This document shows positions 42,463-51,634 of a stretch of DNA of 64,000 nt, piece after piece; within the stretch, counting starts at the first letter, position 1; each line of letters opens with the position of its first letter. The stretch comes from Nitrosarchaeum sp. (GTDB lineage Archaea > Thermoproteota > Nitrososphaeria > Nitrososphaerales > Nitrosopumilaceae), in NCBI GenBank assembly GCA_018334095.1, contig JAGXTE010000058.1:110084-174083 (forward strand), read 5' to 3'. The notes below the pieces were generated by a model. That model was not told the origin of the DNA. It ran no database searches and was given only the letters and a program-made list of their open reading frames with translations. The translations under genes were made by a program, and so were the position numbers.

Positions 42463-43704
42463 TTACCAGCTATTAGCATATTTGACTTGTTGTGGAGTGA
42501 GTTTATCGATTTTTACATCCATGGCTTTGAGTGCATCAACTGCAACTTGTTTATCAATCTCTTCTGGAACATTAATGATTTTGTTACCAATCTTTGCATG
42601 ATTCTTGAGAATATACAAGACAGATAGAATTTGATTAGAGAAAGATTGAGCCATTACTTCTGGAGGATGCCCTTCTGCAGCTACAAGATTTGCTAAGCGT
42701 CCTTCACCAATTAAATAAACACGTTTACCATTTTTTAGAGTACATTCATCAAGATTTGATCTTACTCGTTTTACTGATTTTGATTCTTTAAGCAAAAATT
42801 TGCTATCGATTTCAACATCAAAATGTCCAACGTTGCCCATGATTGCACCATTTTTCATTTTTATGATATGCTCTTTTCTAATTACACTTGTCATTCCAGT
42901 ACACGTGATAAAGATGTCACCAACTTTACAGGCTTGTGCCATTTGCATTACTTCAAAACCATCCATATGTGCTTCTAATGCTTTGATAGGATCAATCTCA
43001 GTCACAATTACCTTAGAACCCATTCCTTGGCACCTAGAGGCAACACCACGTCCTACCCAACCATAGCCAACAACTACAACTCGTTTAGAGGCCATCAACA
43101 AATTCATTGCACGCAGATAACCATCGATTGTGCTTTGTCCCGTTCCATAACGATTATCAAACATGTGTTTTGTATATGCTTCATTTACTAAAATTACAGG
43201 GTATCGAAGTTTTCCTTGGTTTTCAACTGCTCTTATTCTAGTAACACCAGCGGTAGTCTCTTCAGTCGCACCAAGAATTTTCATATTCTTATATCGATTA
43301 TCAAAATGTGCCTTGACGTTCATATCTGCACCATCATCAGTTAAGATAGTTGGTTTGTGATTTAGAACTTGATCAATACACCAATCATATTCTTTTACAG
43401 ATTGACCATGCCATGCATAAACATGAATTCCTTTTGATGCCAAAAATGCTGCAATGTCATCTTGTGTTGTAAGTGGATTTCCACCGCAACATGCAACAGT
43501 TGCACCAAGTTCTTTTGCACCCATTAAAAGTACAGATGTCTCTTTTGTGATGTGCAAGCAAAATCCTAAAGTAACACCTTTGAGAGGTTGAGATTTTTTA
43601 AATCGATTTATAGTGTTGTCAAGAATTTGCATATGAGATCTAGCCCATTCATATGACAATTTACCATCTTGAATCAATTTTGCACTAGATTTTACCTTGC
43701 TCAT
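42463..43704 (-). CDS. ahcY: S-adenosylhomocysteine hydrolase
   Basis: 413 residues. The NAD-binding motif VVGYGWVGRGVASRCQGMGS and the substrate motifs HITKETSVLLMGAKELGA, TDDGADM and EETTAGVTR are typical, with GNVGHFDVEID after the NAD domain. It recycles S-adenosylhomocysteine, relieving inhibition of methyltransferases. The C-terminal Lys-Tyr pair is represented by QQVKYANSW. Divergent from the Rieske gene, sharing a 77-bp promoter region. Confidence 0.97.
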   Translation of the reverse strand: MSKVKSSAKLIQDGKLSYEWARSHMQILDNTINRFKKSQPLKGVTLGFCLHITKETSVLLMGAKELGATVACCGGNPLTTQDDIAAFLASKGIHVYAWHGQSVKEYDWCIDQVLNHKPTILTDDGADMNVKAHFDNRYKNMKILGATEETTAGVTRIRAVENQGKLRYPVILVNEAYTKHMFDNRYGTGQSTIDGYLRAMNLLMASKRVVVVGYGWVGRGVASRCQGMGSKVIVTEIDPIKALEAHMDGFEVMQMAQACKVGDIFITCTGMTSVIRKEHIIKMKNGAIMGNVGHFDVEIDSKFLLKESKSVKRVRSNLDECTLKNGKRVYLIGEGRLANLVAAEGHPPEVMAQSFSNQILSVLYILKNHAKIGNKIINVPEEIDKQVAVDALKAMDVKIDKLTPQQVKYANSW

Positions 43705-43746
43705 GCGTTTTGACGTTAAAAAAGAGTATAAAATTCTATCATGCGA

Positions 43747-43758
43747 ATATAAATAAAT
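43747..43758 (+). promoter_or_regulatory. Candidate TATA element for the Rieske gene
   Basis: ATATAAATAAAT is centred about 30 nt upstream of ATG 43782. No Shine-Dalgarno sequence is seen, so a very short leader or leaderless mRNA is likely. The position is suggestive; no transcript data are available here. Confidence 0.4.
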
Positions 43759-43781
43759 GACAAAATTATCGAATTAACAGT

Positions 43782-44084
43782 ATGACTTGGAAAAAGGTTG
43801 CAGAAAAAGGAGATATATCTGTCGGCAAGGGAAAGGCATTTAAAATTGATGGAAAACAAATTGCAATTTTCAATCAAGACGGATATCATGCAATTGATGA
43901 TCTTTGTGTTCATCAAGACGGTTCGATTGCACCAGGCAAACTAGAAGGAGACATAGTAGAATGTCCATTGCATTTTTGGCATTATAACATCAAAACAGGA
44001 GAATTGAAAGACTATCTCAAAGATGTAAAATTAGCAACATATCATGTAGAAGTCAGAAATGATGGAATTTACGTTGATGTTTAA
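43782..44084 (+). CDS. Rieske-type [2Fe-2S] ferredoxin
   Basis: 100 residues. The cluster ligands are in CVHQDGSI and CPLHFWHYN (C-x-H then C-x2-H), 17 residues apart. It has no membrane helix, unlike the bc1 Rieske protein, and matches the ferredoxin component of ring-hydroxylating or nitrite-reductase-like systems (NirD type). The nearby genes give no redox partner, so its electron donor is unknown. Confidence 0.92.
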   Translation: MTWKKVAEKGDISVGKGKAFKIDGKQIAIFNQDGYHAIDDLCVHQDGSIAPGKLEGDIVECPLHFWHYNIKTGELKDYLKDVKLATYHVEVRNDGIYVDV

Positions 44085-44236
44085 CCAAAATTATCATTAA
44101 AAATTTTGTAAAATTAAAAAAATACAATGCAATTTTAGTCATTAATTTTGTAATTTTTTGTAAAGACAAAATATAGAAAATTCCAAAAATGGAATGTTTC
44201 CATTTACCTTTTATGCAATCAAAACTAGATAGAGTT

Positions 44237-44623
44237 ATGAATAAAAAATTATTACTTCCAATATTATCAGTGATAATTATTGTTGGCATTTCTCAGTTAG
44301 CTTTTGCAGAAGAGTTAGAAAAAGCATCATACATAACAGTAGATAAAGAACAATTCAAACAACCTCAATCAAAATACAGTGGTGAACAAATTACTATTAC
44401 AGGATTTATTGAAGAGTACACCAGAGGAGATACAGTATTCATAATAGTCATTTACCCAGATGGGACACAAGAGAAAATGCAAACACATGCAACTAAAAAG
44501 GGAGAGATACATACCATGATTCAAGTTACCAGTGATTCTCAGATAGGTGTTCATAATATAATTTTAAAATACCGTGATATAGAGATGGCATCCACAACAC
44601 TAGAGATTTTAGAACGTCAATAA
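44237..44623 (+). CDS. Secreted Ig-like domain protein
   Basis: About 128 residues from ATG 44237: signal peptide (MNKKLLLPILSVIIIVGISQ, cleavage after AFA), then a single beta-sandwich with VFIIVIYPDGTQEKMQTH. The pattern resembles the repeats in the PEFG-CTERM protein at 7020. There is no C-terminal anchor, so it is probably soluble outside the cell. An upstream in-frame ATG (44189) would bury the signal peptide and is rejected. Confidence 0.75.
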   Translation: MNKKLLLPILSVIIIVGISQLAFAEELEKASYITVDKEQFKQPQSKYSGEQITITGFIEEYTRGDTVFIIVIYPDGTQEKMQTHATKKGEIHTMIQVTSDSQIGVHNIILKYRDIEMASTTLEILERQ

Positions 44624-44683
44624 AATAATCATATATTCAAGATAGGTACAATTTTTATTCCAAAGTATTCCATAAAACAGTTA

Positions 44684-45478
44684 TTGAATCAAAATATTAT
44701 CAATGAAATCAAAAATCAGGATTATAAAGCAATTACTGAAACAATTGAAAAATTCTTAATAGAGCAAATAGAGAAAAATCAGGTAAACGGACTAATTTTA
44801 GGATTAAGCGGGGGAATAGATTCAGCCGTTTTAGCTTACATTTGCAAAAGAAAACTAAAAGAAAAAACACTTGCGGTAATAATGCCAGATACACAGATTA
44901 CACCAAATATAGAAACAGAAGACGCAATGAAGATGATTGCATTAACAGGATTAGAGTACAAATTAATCGACATTAAACCAATTGTTAACGAATACATGCA
45001 TTATGTAGAACCAAATAATTGGGCTAAAGGAAATCTAAGGGCCAGGATAAGAACTAATATTTTGTATTATTATGCTAATGCAAAAAAATATCTTGTATTA
45101 GGATCAAGCGACAAAAGTGAATACCTTATGGGATATTTTACAAAATATGGCGACGGAGCATCAGATTTGGTACCAATAATTTCATTATACAAATTGCAAG
45201 TAAGAGAAATTGCAAAATTTCTAGGAGTTCCTCAAAATGTTATTGAAAAGAAGAGTAGTCCTCACTTATGGAAAGAACATGAAGCTGAAAAAGAAATAGG
45301 AGCATCATATGAGGAGATAGATTCCATATTTTATTGCATCATAGATAAAAAACTAACAATTGATAAAACTAGTGAGGTATTAGAAATCGATAAACAAATG
45401 GTTGAAAAAGTACATCAGATGTACATTAACAGTACCCACAAAAGAGAAACTGCACAAAAACCATCTGAGGAAAAATAA
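44684..45478 (+). CDS. nadE: NAD synthetase (ammonia-dependent)
   Basis: 264 residues, TTG start. The P-loop GLSGGIDSAVLAY (about 43-55) is the PP-loop synthetase motif, and YFTKYGDGASDLVPI lies near the C-terminal substrate site. No glutaminase domain, so it uses free NH3, sensible in an ammonia oxidiser. Its stop shares one base with the cysS start (TAATG). Converts deamido-NAD to NAD. Confidence 0.95.
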   Translation: MNQNIINEIKNQDYKAITETIEKFLIEQIEKNQVNGLILGLSGGIDSAVLAYICKRKLKEKTLAVIMPDTQITPNIETEDAMKMIALTGLEYKLIDIKPIVNEYMHYVEPNNWAKGNLRARIRTNILYYYANAKKYLVLGSSDKSEYLMGYFTKYGDGASDLVPIISLYKLQVREIAKFLGVPQNVIEKKSSPHLWKEHEAEKEIGASYEEIDSIFYCIIDKKLTIDKTSEVLEIDKQMVEKVHQMYINSTHKRETAQKPSEEK

Positions 45479-46869
45479 TGAAACTACAAGATACGCTTAG
45501 TAATTCAGAACAAACACTAGAAGTTTCAAAAAAAATAAGAATTTACTTGTGCGGAGTCACAGTTTATGATGAATCTCATATAGGGCATGCCAGAACAATA
45601 ATTGTTTTTGATGTATTAAGAAGATATTTGGAAAGTAAAAAAATAGAAGTAGAGTTTGTCCAAAATTTTACAGATGTAGATGATAAAATAATTAATCGGG
45701 CCAAAACAGAAAACACAACTGCAGAACAAATTAGTTCAAAATACATTCAAAGATACTTTAGTGATTTTGATGGGTTGAATGTAAAACGTGCAACAAATTA
45801 TCCTAAAGCAACTGAACATATAGAAGACATTAAGAATTTCATAAGTAAATTAATTGAAAAAGACATAGCATATGTATCAAAAAATGGGGTTTATTTTTCA
45901 GTCTCAAAGTTTCCACAATATGGAAAGCTATCAAAAAAGAAGATAGATGAATTGCAATCAGGTGCAAGAATAGAAATTGATGAGGCAAAAAAAGATCCTC
46001 TAGATTTTGCATTATGGAAATTTTCGGATGAAAGTCCACTTTGGGACAGTCCATGGGGTAAAGGAAGACCTGGGTGGCACATTGAATGTTCTGCAATGAG
46101 CATAAAGTATCTTGGAGAAAATTTCGACATACATGGAGGTGGAAGAGATCTAATATTTCCACATCATGAAAATGAAATTGCACAATCAGAGTCATTCACA
46201 AAAAAACAATTTGCAAAAATTTGGATGCATGTAGGAATGGTCACTATTAACGGAGAAAAGATGTCAAAATCACTTGGCAACATAAAATCAATAAAACATG
46301 TACTAGATAATTGGGGATCAAACATAATTAGATTATTTTGCTTGTCAGGACATTATTCAAAACCAATAGACTATTCTGAAGAATTATTAAAAGAGAACCT
46401 AATAAAATGGCGCCAGGTAGAATCTTGCTATTATGAATTAATTCACGCAGATAATTCAACAAATACAGATGAAATTAGATTATTAATCAATAGTATAGGT
46501 AAAGAGTTTGATAATGCATTAGAGTCTGATATCAATACACATCTTGCTCTATCAGCATTTTTCAAACTTGTAAAAGAGGTAAACTATATGGCTGCAGAAG
46601 AAAAATTGAATTCAATAGATGCAAAAATAATAATTCCAGAATTTGAAAGAATGCTTGATATTTTAGGACTTGTAATTCCAAAAATCACAGCATATGAAAA
46701 AAATGAAATTGACAATATGATCATATCAAGAGAGGAATTAAGAAAAGGAAAAAAATTTCAAGAGGCAGACAACATTAGAGAGAAACTCAATGAAATGAAT
46801 ATCGAATTAATTGATCATAAAGAAAAAACAATTTGGATTAGAAAAGAAAAGATCATGGCAGATACATAA
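45478..46869 (+). CDS. cysS: Cysteinyl-tRNA synthetase
   Basis: 463 residues. CGVTVYDESHIGHARTII contains the first zinc ligand and HIGH; GWHIECSAMS, FPHHENE (zinc ligands) and KMSKSLGN follow. The C-terminal helical anticodon-binding domain is at about 370-460. Typical length. Translation is coupled to nadE by a 1-bp overlap. Confidence 0.97.
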   Translation: MKLQDTLSNSEQTLEVSKKIRIYLCGVTVYDESHIGHARTIIVFDVLRRYLESKKIEVEFVQNFTDVDDKIINRAKTENTTAEQISSKYIQRYFSDFDGLNVKRATNYPKATEHIEDIKNFISKLIEKDIAYVSKNGVYFSVSKFPQYGKLSKKKIDELQSGARIEIDEAKKDPLDFALWKFSDESPLWDSPWGKGRPGWHIECSAMSIKYLGENFDIHGGGRDLIFPHHENEIAQSESFTKKQFAKIWMHVGMVTINGEKMSKSLGNIKSIKHVLDNWGSNIIRLFCLSGHYSKPIDYSEELLKENLIKWRQVESCYYELIHADNSTNTDEIRLLINSIGKEFDNALESDINTHLALSAFFKLVKEVNYMAAEEKLNSIDAKIIIPEFERMLDILGLVIPKITAYEKNEIDNMIISREELRKGKKFQEADNIREKLNEMNIELIDHKEKTIWIRKEKIMADT

Positions 46870-46969
46870 TTTATTTACAGAAAAAACATACCTACTAAAA
46901 ATTAGTCTGGTCTAATTAGTCCCGTCTAATTTTAACATTGTTTAATAATTAATAAAAACAAACTAAATT

Positions 46970-47254
46970 ATGAATGCATGGACTAAATTTTGGAATTGGT
47001 ATGAAAATAAGATTTTAGGTAGTGTCATTATAATTGCAATAATACAGTTTATTCAGATTCCACATATGGTGTGGAATGCAGATTTAATGTTAGAAGCAGG
47101 ATACGTTTCAAGAGTTCATCCATTAATTGACTGGTTACTATATGGAGTGGATTTAATAGAAATAGTTTCAATCATAAATGTAGGAATGATTATGTTTAGT
47201 TTGATTAAAAAAAGAAGAGCAAAATATCCCATAGAGACCGTAAAAAAAGATTGA
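46970..47254 (+). CDS. Two-span membrane protein
   Basis: 94 residues: one hydrophobic helix near residues 15-30 (SVIIIAIIQFIQIPHMVW) and a second at 55-75 (DLIEIVSIINVGMIMFSLI), with a basic end. Trp-rich start (MNAWTKFWNWYENK). No family is recognised. Single gene with a 100-bp upstream gap containing two near-copies of GTCTAATT. Confidence 0.6.
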   Translation: MNAWTKFWNWYENKILGSVIIIAIIQFIQIPHMVWNADLMLEAGYVSRVHPLIDWLLYGVDLIEIVSIINVGMIMFSLIKKRRAKYPIETVKKD

Positions 47255-47294
47255 ATTAACTCGGGTACAAATAGAGGAAGAATCATAGTAAATT

Positions 47295-47435
47295 ATGACA
47301 TTATTTTGTGAAAAATGCAATAATCGAAGACTACCAAAATGGGATAAAGCGGAAAATAAAACAAAGTGGCTTTGCGAAACTTGTTGTAATTATGCTGATG
47401 ATAAAAACAACATAATAAGCCAATATCAAAAATAG
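47295..47435 (+). CDS. Zinc-ribbon mini-protein
   Basis: 46 residues. FCEKCNNRRLPKWD and LCETCCNYAD supply two C-x2-C knuckles about 19 residues apart. A soluble polar tail follows. Lies between the two-span membrane protein and the convergent GTPase gene. Same build as the mini-zinc-ribbons at 21270 and 9701. Function unknown. Confidence 0.65.
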   Translation: MTLFCEKCNNRRLPKWDKAENKTKWLCETCCNYADDKNNIISQYQK

Positions 47436-47450
47436 TTAAAATTTAGTCAA

Positions 47451-48662
47451 TTATTTTTTTGATGCACTAACCAAAGAGACCACATCTCTATCTCGGAGCT
47501 GATAGTCCACAGGCAATCGTAAGTTATATCTTAAGTCTTTTCCATATAGAAGTCCTTTTGTGAGATCTGTGTGAATTTCTTTTGCTAGATCAGCAATTGT
47601 TGCACCAGCCTTGAGTAATATCAAGTCAGGTAAAACGCGTCCTTTTTTATCAGCTAAAAGTTTCTCGTCAGCTACTGGGTAAATTGAATTCATCTTTAGT
47701 AGTTTGAATACTGCAACATTAATTGCAAATTGAACACCAGTTCGCATATACTCACCCATTATCCCTTTTTTAATAAAATCCAAAGCATTTACCTGTTTTT
47801 CATTAAGATCTTCAGATTTTATTATTTCAAATTGCTCAGAACCTGGAGAATATTTGATCAATCCCTTTTGCTCAGCTCTTCTTAAACTAAATTCACTATC
47901 TCCACTAACAGGAATTACAATAGAATCATTGAATCGTTCTCGCAATCTAGCAAAATTTTTATCTGCACCTTCCACATCAATTTTATTTGCAACAATTAGT
48001 GTGGGTTTTGAAATTTTTCTAATATATGATGCAAGTTTTTTTGTATCAACCATATCAAAATTATCAAACTCCTTATCACTCAATCCAAGTGTCAATAACG
48101 AATCTTTTACATGAATAGGGTTAACACCGATTCCACGATAAAGATCAGTGATAGCATCTACAATACTTGAACCAGTTCGAATTGATTTTGATACTTTATC
48201 TCGATTTCCCTCTAAAATTTTATGATACCATAAAATTAATTCCTCTTCAATATCTGCAAAATCAGATATTGGATCACCGCTACCGACTTCGGTAATTTTT
48301 CCAGATGAGTCTATACCACCAGATGCATCAACAACATGAAGTAATGCATCTGATTGAGCTGCGATAGAAAGAAATTGATTTCCTAACCCTTTTCCTTTCC
48401 ATGCATCTTTGATAAGACCCGGCAAATCAATTAATTCAACTGGGATGTATCTCCACCCTTCAACACATTTTGAATTATTGGGATTATCTTGTATTTTAAA
48501 CTCTGGATGAACACATAAAGTAATTGCATGTGCAACACCAGAAACAGGTTTTTTTGTTGTAAATGGATAAGAGGATATTTCTTCAGACGATAAAGTGGCA
48601 GCATTGTAAAAAGTTGTTTTACCAGTGTTTGTTTTACCTATTAATCCAAGTTTAATTGGCAT
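47451..48662 (-). CDS. Obg/YchF-type GTPase with TGS domain
   Basis: 403 residues. P-loop LIGKTNTGKTTFYNAA (about 6-21), G3 DLPGLI and G4 NKID are present. The C-terminal TGS domain (about 325-400: GATIADLAKEIHTDLTKGLL...LRDRDVVSLVSASKK) places it with the archaeal OLA1/YchF-like group. An insertion (about 100-200) differs from bacterial YchF. These GTPases act at the ribosome. Confidence 0.9.
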   Translation of the reverse strand: MPIKLGLIGKTNTGKTTFYNAATLSSEEISSYPFTTKKPVSGVAHAITLCVHPEFKIQDNPNNSKCVEGWRYIPVELIDLPGLIKDAWKGKGLGNQFLSIAAQSDALLHVVDASGGIDSSGKITEVGSGDPISDFADIEEELILWYHKILEGNRDKVSKSIRTGSSIVDAITDLYRGIGVNPIHVKDSLLTLGLSDKEFDNFDMVDTKKLASYIRKISKPTLIVANKIDVEGADKNFARLRERFNDSIVIPVSGDSEFSLRRAEQKGLIKYSPGSEQFEIIKSEDLNEKQVNALDFIKKGIMGEYMRTGVQFAINVAVFKLLKMNSIYPVADEKLLADKKGRVLPDLILLKAGATIADLAKEIHTDLTKGLLYGKDLRYNLRLPVDYQLRDRDVVSLVSASKK

Positions 48663-48696
48663 GGTTTATTTGCAATCTAAGAATATTTATCTCTGC

Positions 48697-49062
48697 CTAG
48701 ATATCAGAGTCATTGATTTTTTTGGTTATCTTTTCTAAGGATTGTTTTAATTCCTTTATTGACCATTCGATGTCACTAGCATCTTTTTTGGATAATTCAC
48801 TTTTCCATTTTTCTAAAACAATGTTTGCTATTTCTGAACAATTGTAAAGCAGATTCCAATAAGGATGATGCTCTGCGGTTGCATATGCAAGCTCTGTTAC
48901 ATCAATTAATCCATTTTTTGCACGTGCCAACGCCGTAATATTTTCACCAAAAATTTTTACAATATTCACATCTAAATCTTTTTGTACTTTTAATGGAGTA
49001 TTGTTTTTTTCATGTTTATTTATTAATTCATGTAATTCATTGTAAAAAGTATCAAAAGTCAT
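48697..49062 (-). CDS. Small all-helical hypothetical protein
   Basis: About 121 residues from ATG 49062 (MTFDTFYNEL). All-helical with a conserved-looking core (ELAYATAEHHPYWNLLYNCSEI) of HEPN-like character, but the catalytic R-x4-6-H motif of HEPN RNases is not evident. An upstream ATG (49098) would overlap the CoA-binding gene and is less likely. Function unknown. Confidence 0.55.
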   Translation of the reverse strand: MTFDTFYNELHELINKHEKNNTPLKVQKDLDVNIVKIFGENITALARAKNGLIDVTELAYATAEHHPYWNLLYNCSEIANIVLEKWKSELSKKDASDIEWSIKELKQSLEKITKKINDSDI

Positions 49063-49064
49063 AA

Positions 49065-49475
49065 TTAAGACAATCTCTGATGTTCTGCTAACATACATCT
49101 GTTAAATACAATTTTTATGCCATTATCTCTAGCCAATTTTTCTGCTTCAATATTATGAATTCCTTCTTGAAGCCAAATTACCTTGGGTTTTTTCTTTATA
49201 GCTTCTTTGACTACTGGAAGTACTTGATCAGAGGGTCTAAACACATCAACGATATCAACATCATCAACAATTTCAGAAATTGTGCTAAAACATTTTTTAC
49301 TTAAAATCTCATCAGCGGTAGGATTTATTGGAGTTATATTATAACCATTTTTAGACAGATATTTTGGAACATAATGTGCAGCCTTATGTTCATTTTTAGA
49401 CATACCAATTACTGCAACACGCTTTAAGGAAAGAATATCTCTTATTTCATCATCGGTGTAAGAATCACATTCCAT
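49065..49475 (-). CDS. CoA-binding (YccU-type) protein
   Basis: About 136 residues from ATG 49475. Rossmann-like CoA-binding domain: RVAVIGMSKNEHKAAHYV, the middle VDIVDVFRPSDQVLPV, and VIWLQEGIHN and NGIKIVFNRCM at the end. Family members bind CoA; function is unclear. It runs directly into the 121-residue gene downstream with a 2-bp gap. Confidence 0.85.
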   Translation of the reverse strand: MECDSYTDDEIRDILSLKRVAVIGMSKNEHKAAHYVPKYLSKNGYNITPINPTADEILSKKCFSTISEIVDDVDIVDVFRPSDQVLPVVKEAIKKKPKVIWLQEGIHNIEAEKLARDNGIKIVFNRCMLAEHQRLS

Positions 49476-49553
49476 GAAAAAAGTAAAACAATGTAGGATA
49501 TAATTTTTAAAGGAAATAGTATGGTATTTTAACAACTGAGAAAATTAAACGAC

Positions 49554-50078
49554 ATGGAATCTATGCCAGAAGAGCCAAAAGATGTAGTTGTATTAGGAGC
49601 AATTGCAAGAGGAATTAAAAAATTCGATAAAATACAAAAAGCCGCCCAGATTGACGGTGATGAACTAAACGAAATTCTTGAGAAGTTAGAAAAAAGAGAA
49701 TTGATACAGGTAGAAGAAAAAAAAGGATTATTTGGAAAAAAAATTGAGCTTAAAATTACAGATAAAGGAACAAAAGAATTAGAAGAAAGAATTCATGAAT
49801 TACAAGACAAATGGAATCAAATGTCTTTACTGTACAAAAGTGGGGATAAAGAAAAACTAAAGCAATACATGGACGATAACAAATCATTTCTTCCTACTAT
49901 GATGTTTTTTGGAATAATGGACATTATGATGTTCTCAATGATGTTTAGCATGATGGGTATGATGATGACAGATTACGTACCAGCAGAAAGCATCCCAAAT
50001 GACATGGGGGGAGAAACTGTATCAGATGGAGGAATGAATTCTGATGGTGGCGGATTTGACTTTGATGTCGGATTCTAA
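49554..50078 (+). CDS. Winged-helix protein with Met-rich hydrophobic segment
   Basis: 174 residues. Winged helix (about 8-80: DVVVLGAIARGIKKFDKIQK, EILEKLEKRELIQ, beta-wing KIELKITDKGTKELEER), a linker helix, then a Met-rich hydrophobic stretch (about 114-140: MMFFGIMDIMMFSMMFSMMG) and a Gly/Asp tail (GGGFDFDVGF). The hydrophobic part could anchor it to the membrane or mediate oligomers. Met-rich runs can also bind copper or signal oxidation. DNA target unknown. Confidence 0.7.
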   Translation: MESMPEEPKDVVVLGAIARGIKKFDKIQKAAQIDGDELNEILEKLEKRELIQVEEKKGLFGKKIELKITDKGTKELEERIHELQDKWNQMSLLYKSGDKEKLKQYMDDNKSFLPTMMFFGIMDIMMFSMMFSMMGMMMTDYVPAESIPNDMGGETVSDGGMNSDGGGFDFDVGF

Positions 50079-50115
50079 GTTGATGTTTTATACCACAAAT
50101 AAAAAATAAAATCAG

Positions 50116-51120
50116 ATGACATATAGTTCGTATGATAATCAAGGAATAGTCAAAGTATTATCATTTCTAAAATCTCATAATACAGAATATCTTTCAGGTC
50201 AAGATTTGAGTGACGTATTAAGAATAAGTCGAGTTGCAGTTTGGAAACATATTAAAAAAATCAGAGAGTTTGGATATAAAATTGAGTCAAAACAAAAACT
50301 AGGATATAGATTAGAATCAAGCACAGATAAACTACTTCCATGGGAGATAACATCAGGATTAAAGACCAAAATGTTTGGAAAGCATACGTATTATTTTGAT
50401 TCAGTTGATTCAACTCAAAACCAGGCAATGAAAATGGCATCAGAAGCAATTCATGGAACATTGATCATTGCAGAAAAACAAACTAGTGGAAAGGGAAGGT
50501 TGGGAAGAAAGTGGATTTCGCCCAAAGGAGGAATATGGCTTTCTATAATTCTGCATCCAAAATTCGACATATCGGTCATCACATTATTTCCAATAGCATC
50601 AGCACTTGCACTATCAAACGCAATTGAAAAGACATTAAACATAAAATCTGAATTAAAATGGCCAAATGACATTACAATTAATGGTAAAAAAGTGGCAGGA
50701 ATGTTAGTTGATGCATCTATAGAGTCAAACAAAATTGAAGACATGATTCTCGGAGTAGGAATAAATTACAATGTTGAAGTTAAACAAATTGAAAAAATAC
50801 TAAAAGATACTCCAAATTTTTATGGAGCTGCATCGTTAAGCGAACACAACAATACAATAAAACCAGTTTTACTGGTTCAATCATTTTTATTAGAATTAGA
50901 AGAAATTTTTAATCAATTAAACAAAGGAGACATTAAAAAAATAATCAGAGACTGGACAAAAAAATCATCCACCATAGGTCAAAATATAGAACTAATTACA
51001 GAAGACGGGAAAATCAAAGGCAAGGCAATCAAAATAGATAATGACGGAGCATTAGTCATATCATCCAATAATAAAAATAAAAGAATCACATCTGGAGATA
51101 TAACTCATATGATAAAATAA
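50116..51120 (+). CDS. birA: Biotin protein ligase with N-terminal HTH
   Basis: 334 residues. N-terminal HTH (about 15-75: LSGQDLSDVLRISRVAVWKH) precedes the ligase domain, with GKGRLGRKWISPKGGIWLSI (biotinyl-AMP loop) and ELKWPNDITINGKKVAG plus ILGVGINYN. The C-terminal SH3-like part ends at 334. The HTH form normally doubles as a repressor of biotin genes. Target would be the acetyl/propionyl-CoA carboxylase biotin carrier of the 3HP/4HB cycle. Confidence 0.93.
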   Translation: MTYSSYDNQGIVKVLSFLKSHNTEYLSGQDLSDVLRISRVAVWKHIKKIREFGYKIESKQKLGYRLESSTDKLLPWEITSGLKTKMFGKHTYYFDSVDSTQNQAMKMASEAIHGTLIIAEKQTSGKGRLGRKWISPKGGIWLSIILHPKFDISVITLFPIASALALSNAIEKTLNIKSELKWPNDITINGKKVAGMLVDASIESNKIEDMILGVGINYNVEVKQIEKILKDTPNFYGAASLSEHNNTIKPVLLVQSFLLELEEIFNQLNKGDIKKIIRDWTKKSSTIGQNIELITEDGKIKGKAIKIDNDGALVISSNNKNKRITSGDITHMIK

Positions 51121-51131
51121 GATATTACAGG

Positions 51132-51491
51132 TTATTTATTTAAAGACTTTCTTTTATTTGCAGGTTTTTTCTTGTTCTTTGGTACAGTGTATTTCTGATC
51201 AGAGATTAGCTTTGATTGTTCTTTGAGTAGATTTTTTAGATCATTTTGAATATCAAAAACAGTATCAACCATATTCTCTAATGCTTTTGAGTATTGACTA
51301 TATGTAGATAATAATTCTAGCTGCTTTTTAGTTACCTTTACAAAATACTCATTTAAGCGTAAAAGATTAGCAGATGTGATTAGTTCAGGCATATCAGATA
51401 TTGGCCCTCCAAGTTCATCTAATTCTGATTGAATATTTTGAATTTTCTTACGAAGTTCATAAATAATTTCACCCGTGCCTAATTTACTCAA
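51132..51491 (-). CDS. Small coiled-coil protein with basic tail
   Basis: 119 residues. Two long helices (about 10-45, then 50-95) are followed by a basic C-terminus (PKNKKKPANKRKSLNK). Helical bundle with nothing catalytic visible. It is convergent with birA. The basic tail recalls other Lys-rich tails in this window and might contact nucleic acid. Unknown family. Confidence 0.55.
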   Translation of the reverse strand: MSKLGTGEIIYELRKKIQNIQSELDELGGPISDMPELITSANLLRLNEYFVKVTKKQLELLSTYSQYSKALENMVDTVFDIQNDLKNLLKEQSKLISDQKYTVPKNKKKPANKRKSLNK

Positions 51492-51634
51492 TCTAAGATT
51501 TTGTAATTGTTAGAAGATTAAAGATTTACTAAAAACAAATAAAATGTTAAGCAAAAATGTCAAAAATCTATCAAAAAATACAATGCATCTCAAAATAGAA
51601 ATAAGTTATAACCAAAGTACAAGTATTAGAGACA

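Noticed and set aside
44189..44236. N-terminal extension of the secreted Ig-like protein
   Set aside because: It would place 16 polar residues before a clear signal peptide at ATG 44237.
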